Source: an uncultured Mailhella sp. (GTDB lineage Bacteria; Desulfobacterota; Desulfovibrionia; Desulfovibrionales; Desulfovibrionaceae). From it: 39,078 bases of DNA. Of this stretch, positions 7,855 to 16,596 are shown piece by piece. The notes beneath the pieces are model-generated. The model saw nothing but the letters and a program-made list of their open reading frames with translations, did not search any database and had not been told where the DNA came from. Every line of letters starts with the position of its first letter. Position 1 is the stretch's first letter. The stretch lies in contig NZ_CAJJIC010000009.1 in NCBI RefSeq assembly GCF_905187505.1, positions 1 through 39,078 of the forward strand, read 5' to 3'. Both the position numbers and the translations under genes were made by a program.

Positions 7855-8018
7855 TGCGGGCCTCCATCCATTAAATGCTCTTGGAGTTGGGCGCTGTCTG
7901 TGTTAGGTATCGTCCTGTGCCGACGCCGTCAATCGAAAAGGCCGCAGCCCTTCCGGCGCAGTCTTCGGACGCGTTCGCGCCTTTCTCATCCCTTCAACTC
8001 TCTTCCACAGAGGTTCTC
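7855..8018. promoter_or_regulatory. Divergent promoter region between atpZ and the FKBP gene
   Basis: These 164 bases separate the minus-strand ATP synthase cluster from the plus-strand FKBP gene, so promoters for both must lie here unless a distal one is used. I cannot identify a convincing -35/-10 pair or a Rex-type operator in it. Confidence 0.4.
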
Positions 8019-8441
8019 ATGCCCATTAAACCCGGCGACACTGTTTCTGTCCATTATGTTGGCACTCTGAACGACGGTTCCGAGTTCGACCGCTCCCGCG
8101 AAGGCAGCCCCCTGCGTTTCAAGGTCGGTTCCGGCCAGGTGATTCCCGGCTTCGACAAGGCCGTGACCGGCCATGAAGTCGGCGACAAGTTCTCCGTGAC
8201 CATTCCCGCAGCGGAGGCCTACGGCGAAAGACAGCAGCAGCTTCTCTTCTCCGTTCCTCTGGAAAAGGTGCCGCCCTCCATCAAGCCGCAGGTGGGCATG
8301 ATGCTCCACGTTTCCACCGATCAGGGCGAACTGGAAGTCGCCGTTCATGAAGTGACCGACAAGCACATCGTGCTCGACGCCAACCATCCCATGGCCGGCA
8401 AGGACCTCACCTTTGCGCTGGAAGTCGTTTCCATAGACTGA
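8019..8441 (+). CDS. FKBP-type peptidyl-prolyl isomerase, SlyD-like
   Basis: This cytoplasmic proline isomerase and chaperone has 140 residues from the ATG at 8019, preceded by an AGAGG sequence. The FKBP core has VSVHYVGTLNDGSEFDRS, the active-site stretch VIPGFDKAVTGHEVGDKFSV and PAAEAYGE. An insert-in-flap chaperone domain runs from about residue 70 to 120, with the SlyD hallmark DANHPMAGKDL near residue 122. It lacks the histidine-rich metal tail of E. coli SlyD, so nickel handling is not suggested. The frame is open upstream to 7875, but that part has no family similarity. It stands alone between the atp cluster and glnN. Confidence 0.92.
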   Translation: MPIKPGDTVSVHYVGTLNDGSEFDRSREGSPLRFKVGSGQVIPGFDKAVTGHEVGDKFSVTIPAAEAYGERQQQLLFSVPLEKVPPSIKPQVGMMLHVSTDQGELEVAVHEVTDKHIVLDANHPMAGKDLTFALEVVSID

Positions 8442-8519
8442 CCGCGCGGGACATGAGCCCCTTTTTGAGAACACAGGGCCCGCATGACGGGCCGCTTATC
8501 TTTCTTTCAAGGAGTTCGC

Positions 8520-10739
8520 ATGAGTTCTGCCAACGCCAGCCGCAGTCATGCCGTTCTTTCCGTCGCCACCAGGCGTCATGACGCGGAATTCATCGCGGGC
8601 GGACGCCCCTCGGCGGCCGAAGCCCACACCGATCCCACCGAATATTACGGCTGCAACGTCTTTGACGACAAGGCCATGCGGCGCTATCTGCCCAAGGCCG
8701 TCTACAAGTCGCTGCGCACCACCATAGACCTCGGCAGACGTCTCGATCCCGCCGTGGCCGACGTGGTGGCCAACGCCATGAAGTCCTGGGCCATGGAACG
8801 CGGCGCGGACCACTACACCCACGTTTTCTATCCCCTCACCGGCCTTACCGCGGAAAAGCACGACAGCTTCCTCGATCCCGACGGCAAGGGCGGCGCGCTT
8901 GCCCAGTTCAGCGGCAGCGCCCTCGTTCAGGGCGAGGCCGACGGCTCAAGCTTCCCCTCCGGCGGTCTTCGCTCCACCTTCGAGGCGAGAGGCTACACCG
9001 CCTGGGACGTGACGAGTCCCGCCTATCTCATGGAAAGCCCCGCGGGCATGGTGCTGTGCATTCCCACGGTGTTCCTCTCCTGGACGGGCATAGCCCTCGA
9101 CAAGAAGACCCCCATTCTGCGTTCGAGTCAGGCGCTGAATCAGCAGGCCGCCCGCGTGCTGCGCCTGTTCGGCATGAATCCCACCATGCCCATCACCTCC
9201 AACGGCGGTCTCGAGCAGGAATACTTCCTCATCGACGGCACCTTCGTGTCCGCCAGACCCGACCTGCTCATCGCCGGACGCGCCCTGTACGGAGCCCGTC
9301 CTCCCAAGGGACAGGAATTCGAGGATCAGTACTACGGCGTCATTCCGAGCCGCGTGCTCGGCTTCATGGCCGACGTGGAACGCCAGCTCTACCGCCTGGG
9401 CATACCGGTGAAGACGCGCCACAACGAAGTGGCCCCCAGCCAGTATGAAATCGCCCCCACCTTCGAGTCCGGCAACCTTGCCTGCGACCACAACCAGCTC
9501 ATCATGACGGTGCTGCGCAAGACCGCCCGCCGTCACGGCATGTCCTGCCTGCTGCACGAAAAGCCCTTCGACTGCATCAACGGTTCGGGCAAGCATCTCA
9601 ACTACTCCATCGGCAGCCCCGAAGTGGGCAACCTCTTCGCTCCCGGCGACAATCCCCACGAAAACGCCCAGTTCCTCGTGTTCCTGTGCGCCGTCATCCG
9701 CGCCCTGCACCGTCATGCGGGATTTTTGCGCGCCGTGGTGGCCTCCGCATCCAACGACCGGCGTCTCGGCGCCAACGAAGCGCCGCCCGCCATCATGTCC
9801 CTGTTCCTCGGCGACCAGCTCACCGACGTGCTCGAGCAGTTCCGCGTGGGACAGGTGGTCGGCTCCGCGCACAAGCGCATGATGAACGTGGGCGTGGACA
9901 CCCTGCCCCCGCTGCCCGCCGATCCCGGCGACCGCAACCGCACAAGTCCGTTCGCCTTCGTGGGCAACCGCTTCGAATTCCGCGCCCTCGGCTCCTCCAT
10001 GTCCGCCGCCGACTCCCTCGTGGTGCTCAACACCATGATGGCCGAGTCGCTGGACTACGCCGCCACCTTCCTTGAAAACGCCATGCACGGCGAGCATCTC
10101 ACCCTCGGCGAAGCCGTGCAGAAGCTCATCGAAAACGTGATGGAGGAAGACAGCGCCGTCATCTTCAACGGCAACGGCTATTCCGAAATCTGGCAGCGTG
10201 AGGCCGAACGCCGCGGACTGCCCAACTATCCCGCCACGCCCGACGCCGTGCCCGTGTTCTCCTCGCCGGAAGTGGTGGCACTGTGCGAACGCTATCAGGT
10301 CTTCTCCCGTCAGGAACTCAATGCGCGTGAAGACATTCAGCTCGAGCAGTACATCAAGACCGTGCACACCGAGTGCAGTCTCGCCATACGCATGGCGCGC
10401 ACGCAGATATACCCCGCGGCCGTCCGCTACCGTCAGGAACTCGCCTCCTCGCTTGCCTCCTGCACGGCCCTCGGCGTCCCTGCTTCCGCAGACTCGCTGA
10501 AGGAGCTGGCCGACGTCATCGCCGGATTCGAGTCTTCCCTGCACATGCTTGAAGAGCGTGCCGGAGAGCTCAACTGGACGCCCGAAGAAGAGCAGCTCCT
10601 GCCCGTGGCGCAGACCTGCCAGCACGTCGTCCTGCCCGCCATGGAAGAGCTCCGTCACTGGGCGGACAGACTGGAAACCATGGTTGCCGACGATCTCTGG
10701 CCCCTGCCCAGCTATCAGGAAATGCTGTTCATGAAATAA
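8520..10739 (+). CDS. glnN: Type III glutamine synthetase
   Basis: This enzyme makes glutamine from glutamate, ammonia and ATP. At 739 residues it is a GSIII, much larger than GSI or GSII. GSIII markers include the N-terminal [17 protein letters not shown], then [26 protein letters not shown] (active-site Glu residues), [13 protein letters not shown] near residue 305, [23 protein letters not shown] and [12 protein letters not shown]. The C-terminal 170 residues form the helical GSIII extension. Start 8520 is chosen over 8484 because an AAGGAG ribosome site sits at 8509-8514. GSIII is not regulated by adenylylation like GSI. No PII gene is nearby and no sigma-54 or NtrC site was seen upstream. 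It lies 11 bases before purD. Confidence 0.95.
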   Translation: MSSANASRSHAVLSVATRRHDAEFIAGGRPSAAEAHTDPTEYYGCNVFDDKAMRRYLPKAVYKSLRTTIDLGRRLDPAVADVVANAMKSWAMERGADHYTHVFYPLTGLTAEKHDSFLDPDGKGGALAQFSGSALVQGEADGSSFPSGGLRSTFEARGYTAWDVTSPAYLMESPAGMVLCIPTVFLSWTGIALDKKTPILRSSQALNQQAARVLRLFGMNPTMPITSNGGLEQEYFLIDGTFVSARPDLLIAGRALYGARPPKGQEFEDQYYGVIPSRVLGFMADVERQLYRLGIPVKTRHNEVAPSQYEIAPTFESGNLACDHNQLIMTVLRKTARRHGMSCLLHEKPFDCINGSGKHLNYSIGSPEVGNLFAPGDNPHENAQFLVFLCAVIRALHRHAGFLRAVVASASNDRRLGANEAPPAIMSLFLGDQLTDVLEQFRVGQVVGSAHKRMMNVGVDTLPPLPADPGDRNRTSPFAFVGNRFEFRALGSSMSAADSLVVLNTMMAESLDYAATFLENAMHGEHLTLGEAVQKLIENVMEEDSAVIFNGNGYSEIWQREAERRGLPNYPATPDAVPVFSSPEVVALCERYQVFSRQELNAREDIQLEQYIKTVHTECSLAIRMARTQIYPAAVRYRQELASSLASCTALGVPASADSLKELADVIAGFESSLHMLEERAGELNWTPEEEQLLPVAQTCQHVVLPAMEELRHWADRLETMVADDLWPLPSYQEMLFMK

Positions 10740-10750
10740 GGGAGGTTCCC

Positions 10751-12034
10751 ATGCGCATACTCATCATAGGTTCGGGCGGCCGCGAGCACGCCCTGGCCTG
10801 GAAGCTCGGCCAGCGCCCCGACGTGACCGAAATCTTCGTCGCCCCCGGCAACGGAGGCACGGCGGGCATCGCCACCAACGTGGCCATTAAAGACAGCGAC
10901 GTTCCCGCCCTCGTGGCCTTTGCCCGGGAAAAGGCCGTGGACCTCGTGGTTCCCGGTCCGGAACTTCCCCTCACGCTCGGTGTGGTGGACGCCATGAAGG
11001 AAGCGGGCATCGCCTGCTTCGGACCTGTGGCGGCCTGCGCCCGGCTTGAAGGCAGCAAGGCCTTCGCCAAGGAAGTCATGCATGCCGCAGGCGTGCCCAC
11101 GGCGGCCGCCGGAGTGTTCTCCAGCCGTGCCGAAGCCGACGCCTTCGTCGCCGCGCACGGCGCGCCGCTCGTCATCAAGGCCGACGGACTTGCCGCAGGC
11201 AAGGGCGTCATCGTGGCCATGACCGACGAAGAAGTCAAAGCCGCTCTCGACCTCATGTTCGACGGCAGAGCCTTCGGCGACGCGGGCAGCACGGTGCTCA
11301 TCGAAGAATTCCTCAAGGGCGAGGAAGTCTCGCTTCTGTGCTTCTGCGACGGCAAGACCGCGCTTCCGCTGCCTTCCGCCCAGGACCACAAGGCCGTGTT
11401 CGACGGCGACAAGGGCCCCAACACCGGCGGCATGGGAGCCTACAGTCCCGCGCCCGTGCTTCCCGACGACAGGCTCGACGCCATGGCCGACGTCGTGACC
11501 CGGCCCATTCTTGCCGAAATGGCTCGCCGCGGCACGCCCTTCACCGGCATCCTGTACGCCGGTCTCATGATGACCGCCGACGGTCCCAAGGTGCTTGAAT
11601 ACAACGTGCGCTTCGGCGATCCCGAATGTCAGCCCCTGCTCATGCGCCTCAAGAACGACCTTGTCGACGTCATGACGGCGTGCATCGAAGGCCGTCTCGA
11701 CACCATGAAGCTGGACATCGAGGAACGCTCGGCCCTCGGCGTGGTGCTCACCTCTGCCGGATACCCCGGCTCCTACCCCAAGGGCATGCCCATTTCCGGC
11801 ATCGACGAGGCCGAAAAGCTGGACGACGTCAGGGTATTCCAGGCCGGAACCCGCAGGGAAGGCGACCGCGTCCTTGCCAACGGCGGCCGCGTCCTGTGCG
11901 TCACCGCACTCGGCAAGGATCTTCGGGACGCGCAGAAGCGCGCCTACGAAGGCCTCGATCATCTCACCATGGAGCACAGCCAGTTCCGCAGCGACATCGG
12001 CCTCAAGGGGCTGAAACGCCTGGGCCTCGCCTGA
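10751..12034 (+). CDS. purD: Phosphoribosylamine-glycine ligase
   Basis: This ATP-grasp enzyme joins glycine to phosphoribosylamine in the second step of purine synthesis. Its 427 residues match the family. The N-domain starts ILIIGSGGREHALAWKLGQ. GPELPLTLGVVDAM follows, then ATP-grasp elements KADGLAAGKGV and DHKAVFDGDKGPNTGGMGA, and the metal and substrate residues in EYNVRFGDPECQPLL. A GGGAGG-type ribosome site lies just upstream. It is 11 bases after glnN and about 73 bases before purE, so the three could be cotranscribed, which links glutamine supply to purine synthesis (inference). Confidence 0.97.
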   Translation: MRILIIGSGGREHALAWKLGQRPDVTEIFVAPGNGGTAGIATNVAIKDSDVPALVAFAREKAVDLVVPGPELPLTLGVVDAMKEAGIACFGPVAACARLEGSKAFAKEVMHAAGVPTAAAGVFSSRAEADAFVAAHGAPLVIKADGLAAGKGVIVAMTDEEVKAALDLMFDGRAFGDAGSTVLIEEFLKGEEVSLLCFCDGKTALPLPSAQDHKAVFDGDKGPNTGGMGAYSPAPVLPDDRLDAMADVVTRPILAEMARRGTPFTGILYAGLMMTADGPKVLEYNVRFGDPECQPLLMRLKNDLVDVMTACIEGRLDTMKLDIEERSALGVVLTSAGYPGSYPKGMPISGIDEAEKLDDVRVFQAGTRREGDRVLANGGRVLCVTALGKDLRDAQKRAYEGLDHLTMEHSQFRSDIGLKGLKRLGLA

Positions 12035-12050
12035 TTTTCTCCTTTCACCC

Positions 12051-12086
12051 TGCGCCGGAAGCGTCGCCAAAGTCGCTTTCGGCGCA
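12051..12086 (+). other. Hairpin between purD and purE
   Basis: A 13-bp stem with a single G-U pair (TGCGCCGGAAGCG at 12051-12063 with CGCTTTCGGCGCA at 12074-12086) encloses a ten-base loop. It has no U tract on either strand, so it is not a classical terminator. It may protect or process the message between the two purine genes. Confidence 0.5.
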
Positions 12087-12107
12087 TCATGCATCAAGGA
12101 TTCTTCC

Positions 12108-12602
12108 ATGACTCAAGTCGCCATTTTCATCGGCTCCGCCTCCGACGATTCCGTCGTGAGCCCCTGCGCCGACGTGCTGAAGAAGCTCGGCATTTCCTAC
12201 CGCTACACCATCACCTCGGCGCACCGCACCCCCGAACGCACCGAAGAGCTCATGAATGAGCTTGAAGCCGACGGCTGCCAGGTCTACATCTGCGCCGCAG
12301 GCATGGCCGCCCATCTTGCCGGCGCCGTGGCCGCCCGCACCATCAAGCCCGTCATCGGCATTCCCGTGGCCGGTTCGACCATCGGCGGTCTCGACGCCCT
12401 CTACGCCACGGTGCAGATGCCTTCCGGCTTCCCCGTCGCCACGGTTGCCCTGAACGGCGCGAAGAACGCCGCCTGGCTCGCCGCTCAGATCATCGCCCTG
12501 CACGACGAGCGCGTGGCCGGTCTCATCCGTGCCGAAAGAGAAGGCTACAAGGCCTCCGTCAGCAAGGCTGCCGCCGAGCTGGAAGCCAGGCACGGCGCGT
12601 AA
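12108..12602 (+). CDS. purE: N5-carboxyaminoimidazole ribonucleotide mutase (class I PurE)
   Basis: This enzyme rearranges N5-CAIR to CAIR in purine synthesis. The product has 164 residues. The class I PurE signature is clear: FIGSASDDSVVSPCADVLKK at the start, then the active-site YTITSAHRTPERTEEL, GCQVYICAAGMAAHLAGAVA, and GGLDALYATVQMPSGFPVATVALNGAKNAA. Class I enzymes normally depend on PurK, which is not in the window. An AAGGA sequence precedes the ATG. It follows purD on the same strand. Confidence 0.95.
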   Translation: MTQVAIFIGSASDDSVVSPCADVLKKLGISYRYTITSAHRTPERTEELMNELEADGCQVYICAAGMAAHLAGAVAARTIKPVIGIPVAGSTIGGLDALYATVQMPSGFPVATVALNGAKNAAWLAAQIIALHDERVAGLIRAEREGYKASVSKAAAELEARHGA

Positions 12603-12677
12603 CCCCGTCCCCTTCGTTCCGGCCGTGCCTCCGGCCCCCGGAAACGCACATCCTTTTACCGTACAGGAGAGATGACC

Positions 12678-13709
12678 ATGGACGCATCCATCAAACAGCT
12701 TGCCCGTGAACGCATGAAGGGCCATTGCCGCGTCTGCCCGCAGTGCGACGGCCGCGCCTGCTCCGGCGAGGTGCCCGGCATGGGCGGCCTCGGCACCGGT
12801 TCCTCCTTCCGCGCCAACGTGGAAGCTCTGGCCAGAGTGAAGCTGGCCATGCGCTGCCTCCATACGGCGGCCCAGCCCGACACCTCCACCGAAATTCTCG
12901 GTCTCAAGCTTGCGCTGCCCCTTCTTGCCGCCCCCATCGGCGGCGTGGCCTTCAACATGGGCGATGCCTCGCAGAATCCCGTGGATGAGGCCGCCTATGC
13001 CGAAGCCGTCATCTGCGGCTCCAAAAAGGCGGGCATCATCGGCTGCGGCGGCGACGGCGTGGGCTCTCTCATCACCGACTGCGCCTTTGCGGCCGTCCGC
13101 AAGGCCGAAGGCTGGGGCATTCCCTTCATCAAGCCCTGGGAAGGCGATTTTCTGTGGAGCAGACTGGAAGCCGCCACGGCCACGGGCTGCCCCGTGGTGG
13201 GCATGGACGTGGATGCCGCAGGTCTTGTGACCCTGCGTCTGCAGGGACGTCCCGTTTCTCCCAAGAGCGCGGAAGAACTGGCCGAAATCGCGAAGTTCGT
13301 GCATGAGCGTGGAGCGAAGTTCATGATCAAGGGCGTGATGACCGTGGCCGACGCGCGCATCGCCATCGACGCGGGCGTGGACGCTCTCGTGGTGTCCAAC
13401 CACGGCGGCCGCGTGCTCGACGGCACGCCCGGCGGCGCCGACGTGCTGCCCGGCATTGCCGCGGCCGTGGGCGACCGCATTCCCGTGCTGGCCGACGGCG
13501 GCGTGCGCTCCGGCACCGACGTGCTGAAGCTCCTGGCCCTCGGCGCAAAGGCCGTGCTCATCGGCCGTCCCTTCTCCGTGGCCGCCATCGGCGGACAGAC
13601 CGACGGCGTGGCCGCCTATGTGGCCGACATCAAGGGTCAGCTCACCTCGGCCATGGCCCTCACCGGCTGCGCCGACATCGCTTCCATAAGCTCCGACATT
13701 CTGGCCTAG
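12678..13709 (+). CDS. FMN-dependent alpha-hydroxy-acid dehydrogenase-like protein with N-terminal cysteine cluster
   Basis: This is a (beta/alpha)8 flavoprotein related to L-lactate oxidase/dehydrogenase and to type 2 isopentenyl diphosphate isomerase. The ATG at 12678 (343 residues) suits the AGGAGA site at 12665-12670 better than the ATG at 12672. FMN and substrate elements are LPLLAAPIGGVAFN, FMIKGVMTVADARIAIDAG with the conserved Lys, VVSNHGGRVLDGTPGG with the catalytic His in NHGGR, and the phosphate site LADGGVRSGTDVLKLLALGAKAVLIGRP. The N-terminus carries CRVCPQCDGRACSGEVPGMGG, four cysteines spaced C-x2-C-x2-C-x4-C that are absent from classical lactate oxidases. These could hold a metal or Fe-S cluster or take part in redox (inference). 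The substrate is unknown. Confidence 0.85.
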   Translation: MDASIKQLARERMKGHCRVCPQCDGRACSGEVPGMGGLGTGSSFRANVEALARVKLAMRCLHTAAQPDTSTEILGLKLALPLLAAPIGGVAFNMGDASQNPVDEAAYAEAVICGSKKAGIIGCGGDGVGSLITDCAFAAVRKAEGWGIPFIKPWEGDFLWSRLEAATATGCPVVGMDVDAAGLVTLRLQGRPVSPKSAEELAEIAKFVHERGAKFMIKGVMTVADARIAIDAGVDALVVSNHGGRVLDGTPGGADVLPGIAAAVGDRIPVLADGGVRSGTDVLKLLALGAKAVLIGRPFSVAAIGGQTDGVAAYVADIKGQLTSAMALTGCADIASISSDILA

Positions 13710-13715
13710 GTCTCC

Positions 13716-13741
13716 GGCCGGTCCGGCAACACGGACCGGCC
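13716..13741 (+). other. Perfect hairpin after the FMN enzyme
   Basis: A perfect 10-bp stem (GGCCGGTCCG at 13716-13725 with CGGACCGGCC at 13732-13741) and a six-base loop lie seven bases after the stop codon. The missing U tract makes intrinsic termination doubtful, though very stable hairpins of this type can still end or stabilise transcripts. Confidence 0.5.
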
Positions 13742-13885
13742 CTGCCCGGCGAAGCGTCCCGCCCGCGACTGAACGACGGGCGCAATGCTGCGCAGAAGAC
13801 GGACGCACGGGTCTGAATCTCCGAACGCCCCGCCCCGCGCATCGAGGCGGAACATCGCCGAAAGGCACGACGACATTTCTACAGC

Positions 13886-14266
13886 ATGATACAAGGCACA
13901 GGATTCGACCTTGCGGCCCTGCCGCGCATCAGAAGGCTGCTCGAGCTCTACGGCGAGCGTTTCGTCCGCCGCGTGCTCACGGACAGGGAACGCGAAAAGC
14001 TTCCTTCCGCCCCTCCTGACCGCACGGCTTATATGGCCGGACGCTTCGCCGCCAAGGAGGCCGCCGTAAAGGCGCTCGGCACCGGCTTTTCCGGCGGCAT
14101 CGGCATGCACGACGTGGAAATTCTCTCCACCGGCTCAGGCAGCCCCCGCCTTCTGCTGCACGGCAAAGCCGCGGTTCAGGCCAAACGACTGGGCATAACG
14201 GCCCTGCACGTATCCATTTCCCATGAACGCGACATGGCCGGAGCCGTGGTCATTCTGGAGTCCTGA
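13886..14266 (+). CDS. acpS: Holo-[acyl-carrier-protein] synthase
   Basis: This enzyme moves 4'-phosphopantetheine from CoA to the serine of acyl carrier protein, so it is needed for fatty acid synthesis. The product has 126 residues, typical of AcpS. The N-terminal metal-binding Asp is in IQGTGFDLAALPRI. The second motif is GRFAAKEAAVKALGTGF with the Mg-binding Glu, and the C-terminus has LHVSISHERDMAGAVVI. No good ribosome site precedes the ATG at 13886, but no better start exists. It starts the acpS-nnr-tsaE-lysC run on the plus strand. Confidence 0.93.
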   Translation: MIQGTGFDLAALPRIRRLLELYGERFVRRVLTDREREKLPSAPPDRTAYMAGRFAAKEAAVKALGTGFSGGIGMHDVEILSTGSGSPRLLLHGKAAVQAKRLGITALHVSISHERDMAGAVVILES

Positions 14267-14369
14267 GCCGCATTCCCGCCTTCCCTCCGCAGGAAGGCAG
14301 GCCGCATGACGGCCGCATTTCTTGAACGCGCGGCATGACCGTTTCCGCCTGCCGCACAGGAGGAAAAAC

Positions 14370-16034
14370 ATGTTCGTCCCTGTTCCCACCCCGGAAGAAA
14401 TGGCCCGCTGGGATGCCGCGGCCATAAGCTCCGGCATTTCCGAAGAAACGCTCATGGAAAACGCCGCGCGCGCCGCCATGGACGCGCTGCGTGCCCATGC
14501 CGCGGAAAGAAACGTCGTTCTGCCCGGCGCTTCCGTGCTTCTTATTGCAGGCGGCGGCAACAACGGCGGAGACGCCTTCTGCATGGCGCGACATCTTCTG
14601 GACGCCGGCGCAAGGCCCGTGCTCGTATGCACGCGCGAAAAGGAGCAGTACCGCGGAGCCGCCTCCCACTGGCTGCGCACGGCCCAGAGTCTCGGCGTGC
14701 CCGTCGTTTCCGCCGATGCCTGGGAGAAGGGCGCTACCGACGTTCCGGCACGGCCGGACATCGTGGTGGACGGACTTCTCGGCACCGGCTTTCACGGCGA
14801 GCTGCGCGAGAAGGAAAAAAGGCTCGTGGAAAAGCTGAACGGCCTCGACGCCCGTTTCGTTCTTGCCGTCGACATTCCTTCCGGCCTTTCCGCCCGCACG
14901 GGCCGGCCTTCGCCCGTTGCCGTGCGCTCCCACCTCACCGTCACCTTTCAGGCCGCCAAGCCCGGCCTGCTTCTTCCCGGGGCGCAGGACTTCACCGGAA
15001 CGCTCGAGGTGCGTCCCATAGGCATGCCGAGGCGCGTGCAGGAAGAAAACCCGCCCTCGTTCCGCACCTGGCTTGCCGTCGATCCCCGCACGTTCGACCG
15101 CGGCGCGCCCTATGTGCCCGAGCACGGCGCATCCGCCCGCATCGAGGAGCTTTTCGACCGTCCGGCGACGCCGTCTTCCCGCGGCCCGGCCCACAAGGGC
15201 GCGGCCGGAAGGGTGATCGTGGCCGGAGGAAGCGCCGCCTACACCGGCGCCCCCTGTCTTGCGGCCTGGGCGGCGCTGCGCGCGGGGGCCGGACTCGTCA
15301 CGCTGGCAGGGCCGAAGAACGTGCTCGACGCCGCCGGACTTTCCATGCCTGCCCTGACCCTGCGCGCTCTTTCCGGCCGGGCGCAGAACGGCGACTGGTG
15401 TGCCGAGGACGCGGAAGTCCTCGCCGACGTTCTGCCCACCTACGGCGCGCTGGTGTTCGGCCCGGGACTCGGACGCAGCGAAGGCGCCTTTGCCTTCACC
15501 CGAGCCCTCATGTGTCTTTCCCGCAGGCCCCCCATGGTTCTGGACGCCGACGCCCTGTTCGCCCTGGCAAAGGAACCGGAGCTTCTCTCGCAGCTGCGTC
15601 CCTGCGACGTGCTTACGCCCCACCCCGGCGAAGCGGCCACGCTCCTCGGCATGAGCGTGCACGACGTGCAGGCCGACCGCTTTGCCGCCCTCGAGGCTCT
15701 TGCCGCCCTTGCGCCCGCCGTATGGGTGCTCAAGGGCGAAGGGACGCTCATCTCCTGCCCGGGTGAACCTTCCGTCATTTCCCCCTGGCAGGTGCCGCAG
15801 CTGGCCGTGGCCGGTTCCGGCGACGTGCTCGCAGGACTCACGGGAGCCCTGCTGGCCCGCGGCCGCAAGGCTCCGCTTGCCGCCACGCTCGGCGTATGGC
15901 TCCACGCTTTTGCGGGAATGCGCCTCTCACGTGAATTTCCCATGCGCGGCAACGGCCCGCATGACATAGCCAACACCCTGCCCGCCGTGCTCGGTCTGGC
16001 AGGCGAAACGGGGGAACCATGCCCATCCTTCTGA
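14370..16034 (+). CDS. nnr: Bifunctional NAD(P)H-hydrate repair enzyme (epimerase and ADP/ATP-dependent dehydratase)
   Basis: This enzyme repairs hydrated NADH and NADPH: the N-terminal domain epimerises NAD(P)HX and the C-terminal domain dehydrates it. The product has 554 residues from ATG 14370, preceded by AGGAGG. The epimerase (about 1-220) has the GGGNNGGDAFCMARHLL motif and VDGLLGTGFHGELRE. The dehydratase (about 265-550) has GAAGRVIVAGGSAAYTGA, GPGLGRSEGA, MVLDADALFAL, LTPHPGEAATLLG and the catalytic VAGSGDVLAGLTGALLARG. The fused form is common in bacteria. Its end overlaps the tsaE start by 16 bases, suggesting coupling. Confidence 0.96.
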   Translation: MFVPVPTPEEMARWDAAAISSGISEETLMENAARAAMDALRAHAAERNVVLPGASVLLIAGGGNNGGDAFCMARHLLDAGARPVLVCTREKEQYRGAASHWLRTAQSLGVPVVSADAWEKGATDVPARPDIVVDGLLGTGFHGELREKEKRLVEKLNGLDARFVLAVDIPSGLSARTGRPSPVAVRSHLTVTFQAAKPGLLLPGAQDFTGTLEVRPIGMPRRVQEENPPSFRTWLAVDPRTFDRGAPYVPEHGASARIEELFDRPATPSSRGPAHKGAAGRVIVAGGSAAYTGAPCLAAWAALRAGAGLVTLAGPKNVLDAAGLSMPALTLRALSGRAQNGDWCAEDAEVLADVLPTYGALVFGPGLGRSEGAFAFTRALMCLSRRPPMVLDADALFALAKEPELLSQLRPCDVLTPHPGEAATLLGMSVHDVQADRFAALEALAALAPAVWVLKGEGTLISCPGEPSVISPWQVPQLAVAGSGDVLAGLTGALLARGRKAPLAATLGVWLHAFAGMRLSREFPMRGNGPHDIANTLPAVLGLAGETGEPCPSF

Positions 16035-16564
16035 AAAGCCCCGAGAACACCATGGAATTCGGCGCCATGCTGGCGCAGGCCATGGCCGCCTCTTCTCTTC
16101 GCACGCTCTACCTTTTCGCCGAACTCGGCGGCGGCAAGACCACCTTCACGCGGGGCTTCGTTTCCGCGCTGCCCGGCGGCGACAATGCCGAAGTGGCAAG
16201 CCCGAGCTTCACGCTGTGCAACGTGTATCCCACACGCCCCGAAGTGCTGCATGCGGATCTCTACCGTCTCTCCGAAGGCGCAACGCTTCCTGAAGAAATG
16301 GAAGAAATGCTGGATGAAGGCGATCCTTTTCTCATCCTTGAATGGCCTCAGTATCTGGCCGCCGACCGCTACGCATCGGAAAGACTCGACATTCATCTCT
16401 CGCCCGTGCAGGGAAACGGGGCAAAAGCTCTGGACAAGACTGAGGAATCATGCAAAACTTTTCGGCTGGCAACGATTGAAGCCCGCGGCGAAGCGGCTGA
16501 AAAGCTTCTGAGCGAGCTCATGGGCCGGCTTGAAAAGCGTTTTCTGCCCGCCCACGAGGCTTAA
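16019..16564 (+). CDS. tsaE: tRNA threonylcarbamoyladenosine biosynthesis ATPase TsaE
   Basis: TsaE is the ATPase that works with TsaB and TsaD to make t6A37 in ANN-decoding tRNAs. The product has 181 residues. The P-loop reads LFAELGGGKTTFTRGF, where most family members have GDLGAGKT, so two loop residues differ but the Gly-Lys-Thr core is kept. Downstream motifs are VASPSFTLCNVY, VLHADLYRLSEG and LILEWPQYL. A poorly conserved tail of about 45 residues follows, longer than in E. coli TsaE (153 residues). It overlaps nnr by 16 bases and precedes lysC by 32 bases. Confidence 0.93.
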   Translation: MPILLKSPENTMEFGAMLAQAMAASSLRTLYLFAELGGGKTTFTRGFVSALPGGDNAEVASPSFTLCNVYPTRPEVLHADLYRLSEGATLPEEMEEMLDEGDPFLILEWPQYLAADRYASERLDIHLSPVQGNGAKALDKTEESCKTFRLATIEARGEAAEKLLSELMGRLEKRFLPAHEA

Positions 16565-16596
16565 CCGTTCCTTATCTCCTTTTTTCAGGATGTCCT

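Noticed and set aside
8946..10658. A 570-residue open frame on the minus strand opposite the glutamine synthetase gene
   Set aside because: Opposite a certain gene, and its His/Gly/Val-rich composition mirrors the codon bias of that gene.
12087..13868. A 593-residue open frame opposite purE and the FMN enzyme
   Set aside because: Shadow of two well-supported genes; Gly/His/Ala-rich with no recognisable domain.
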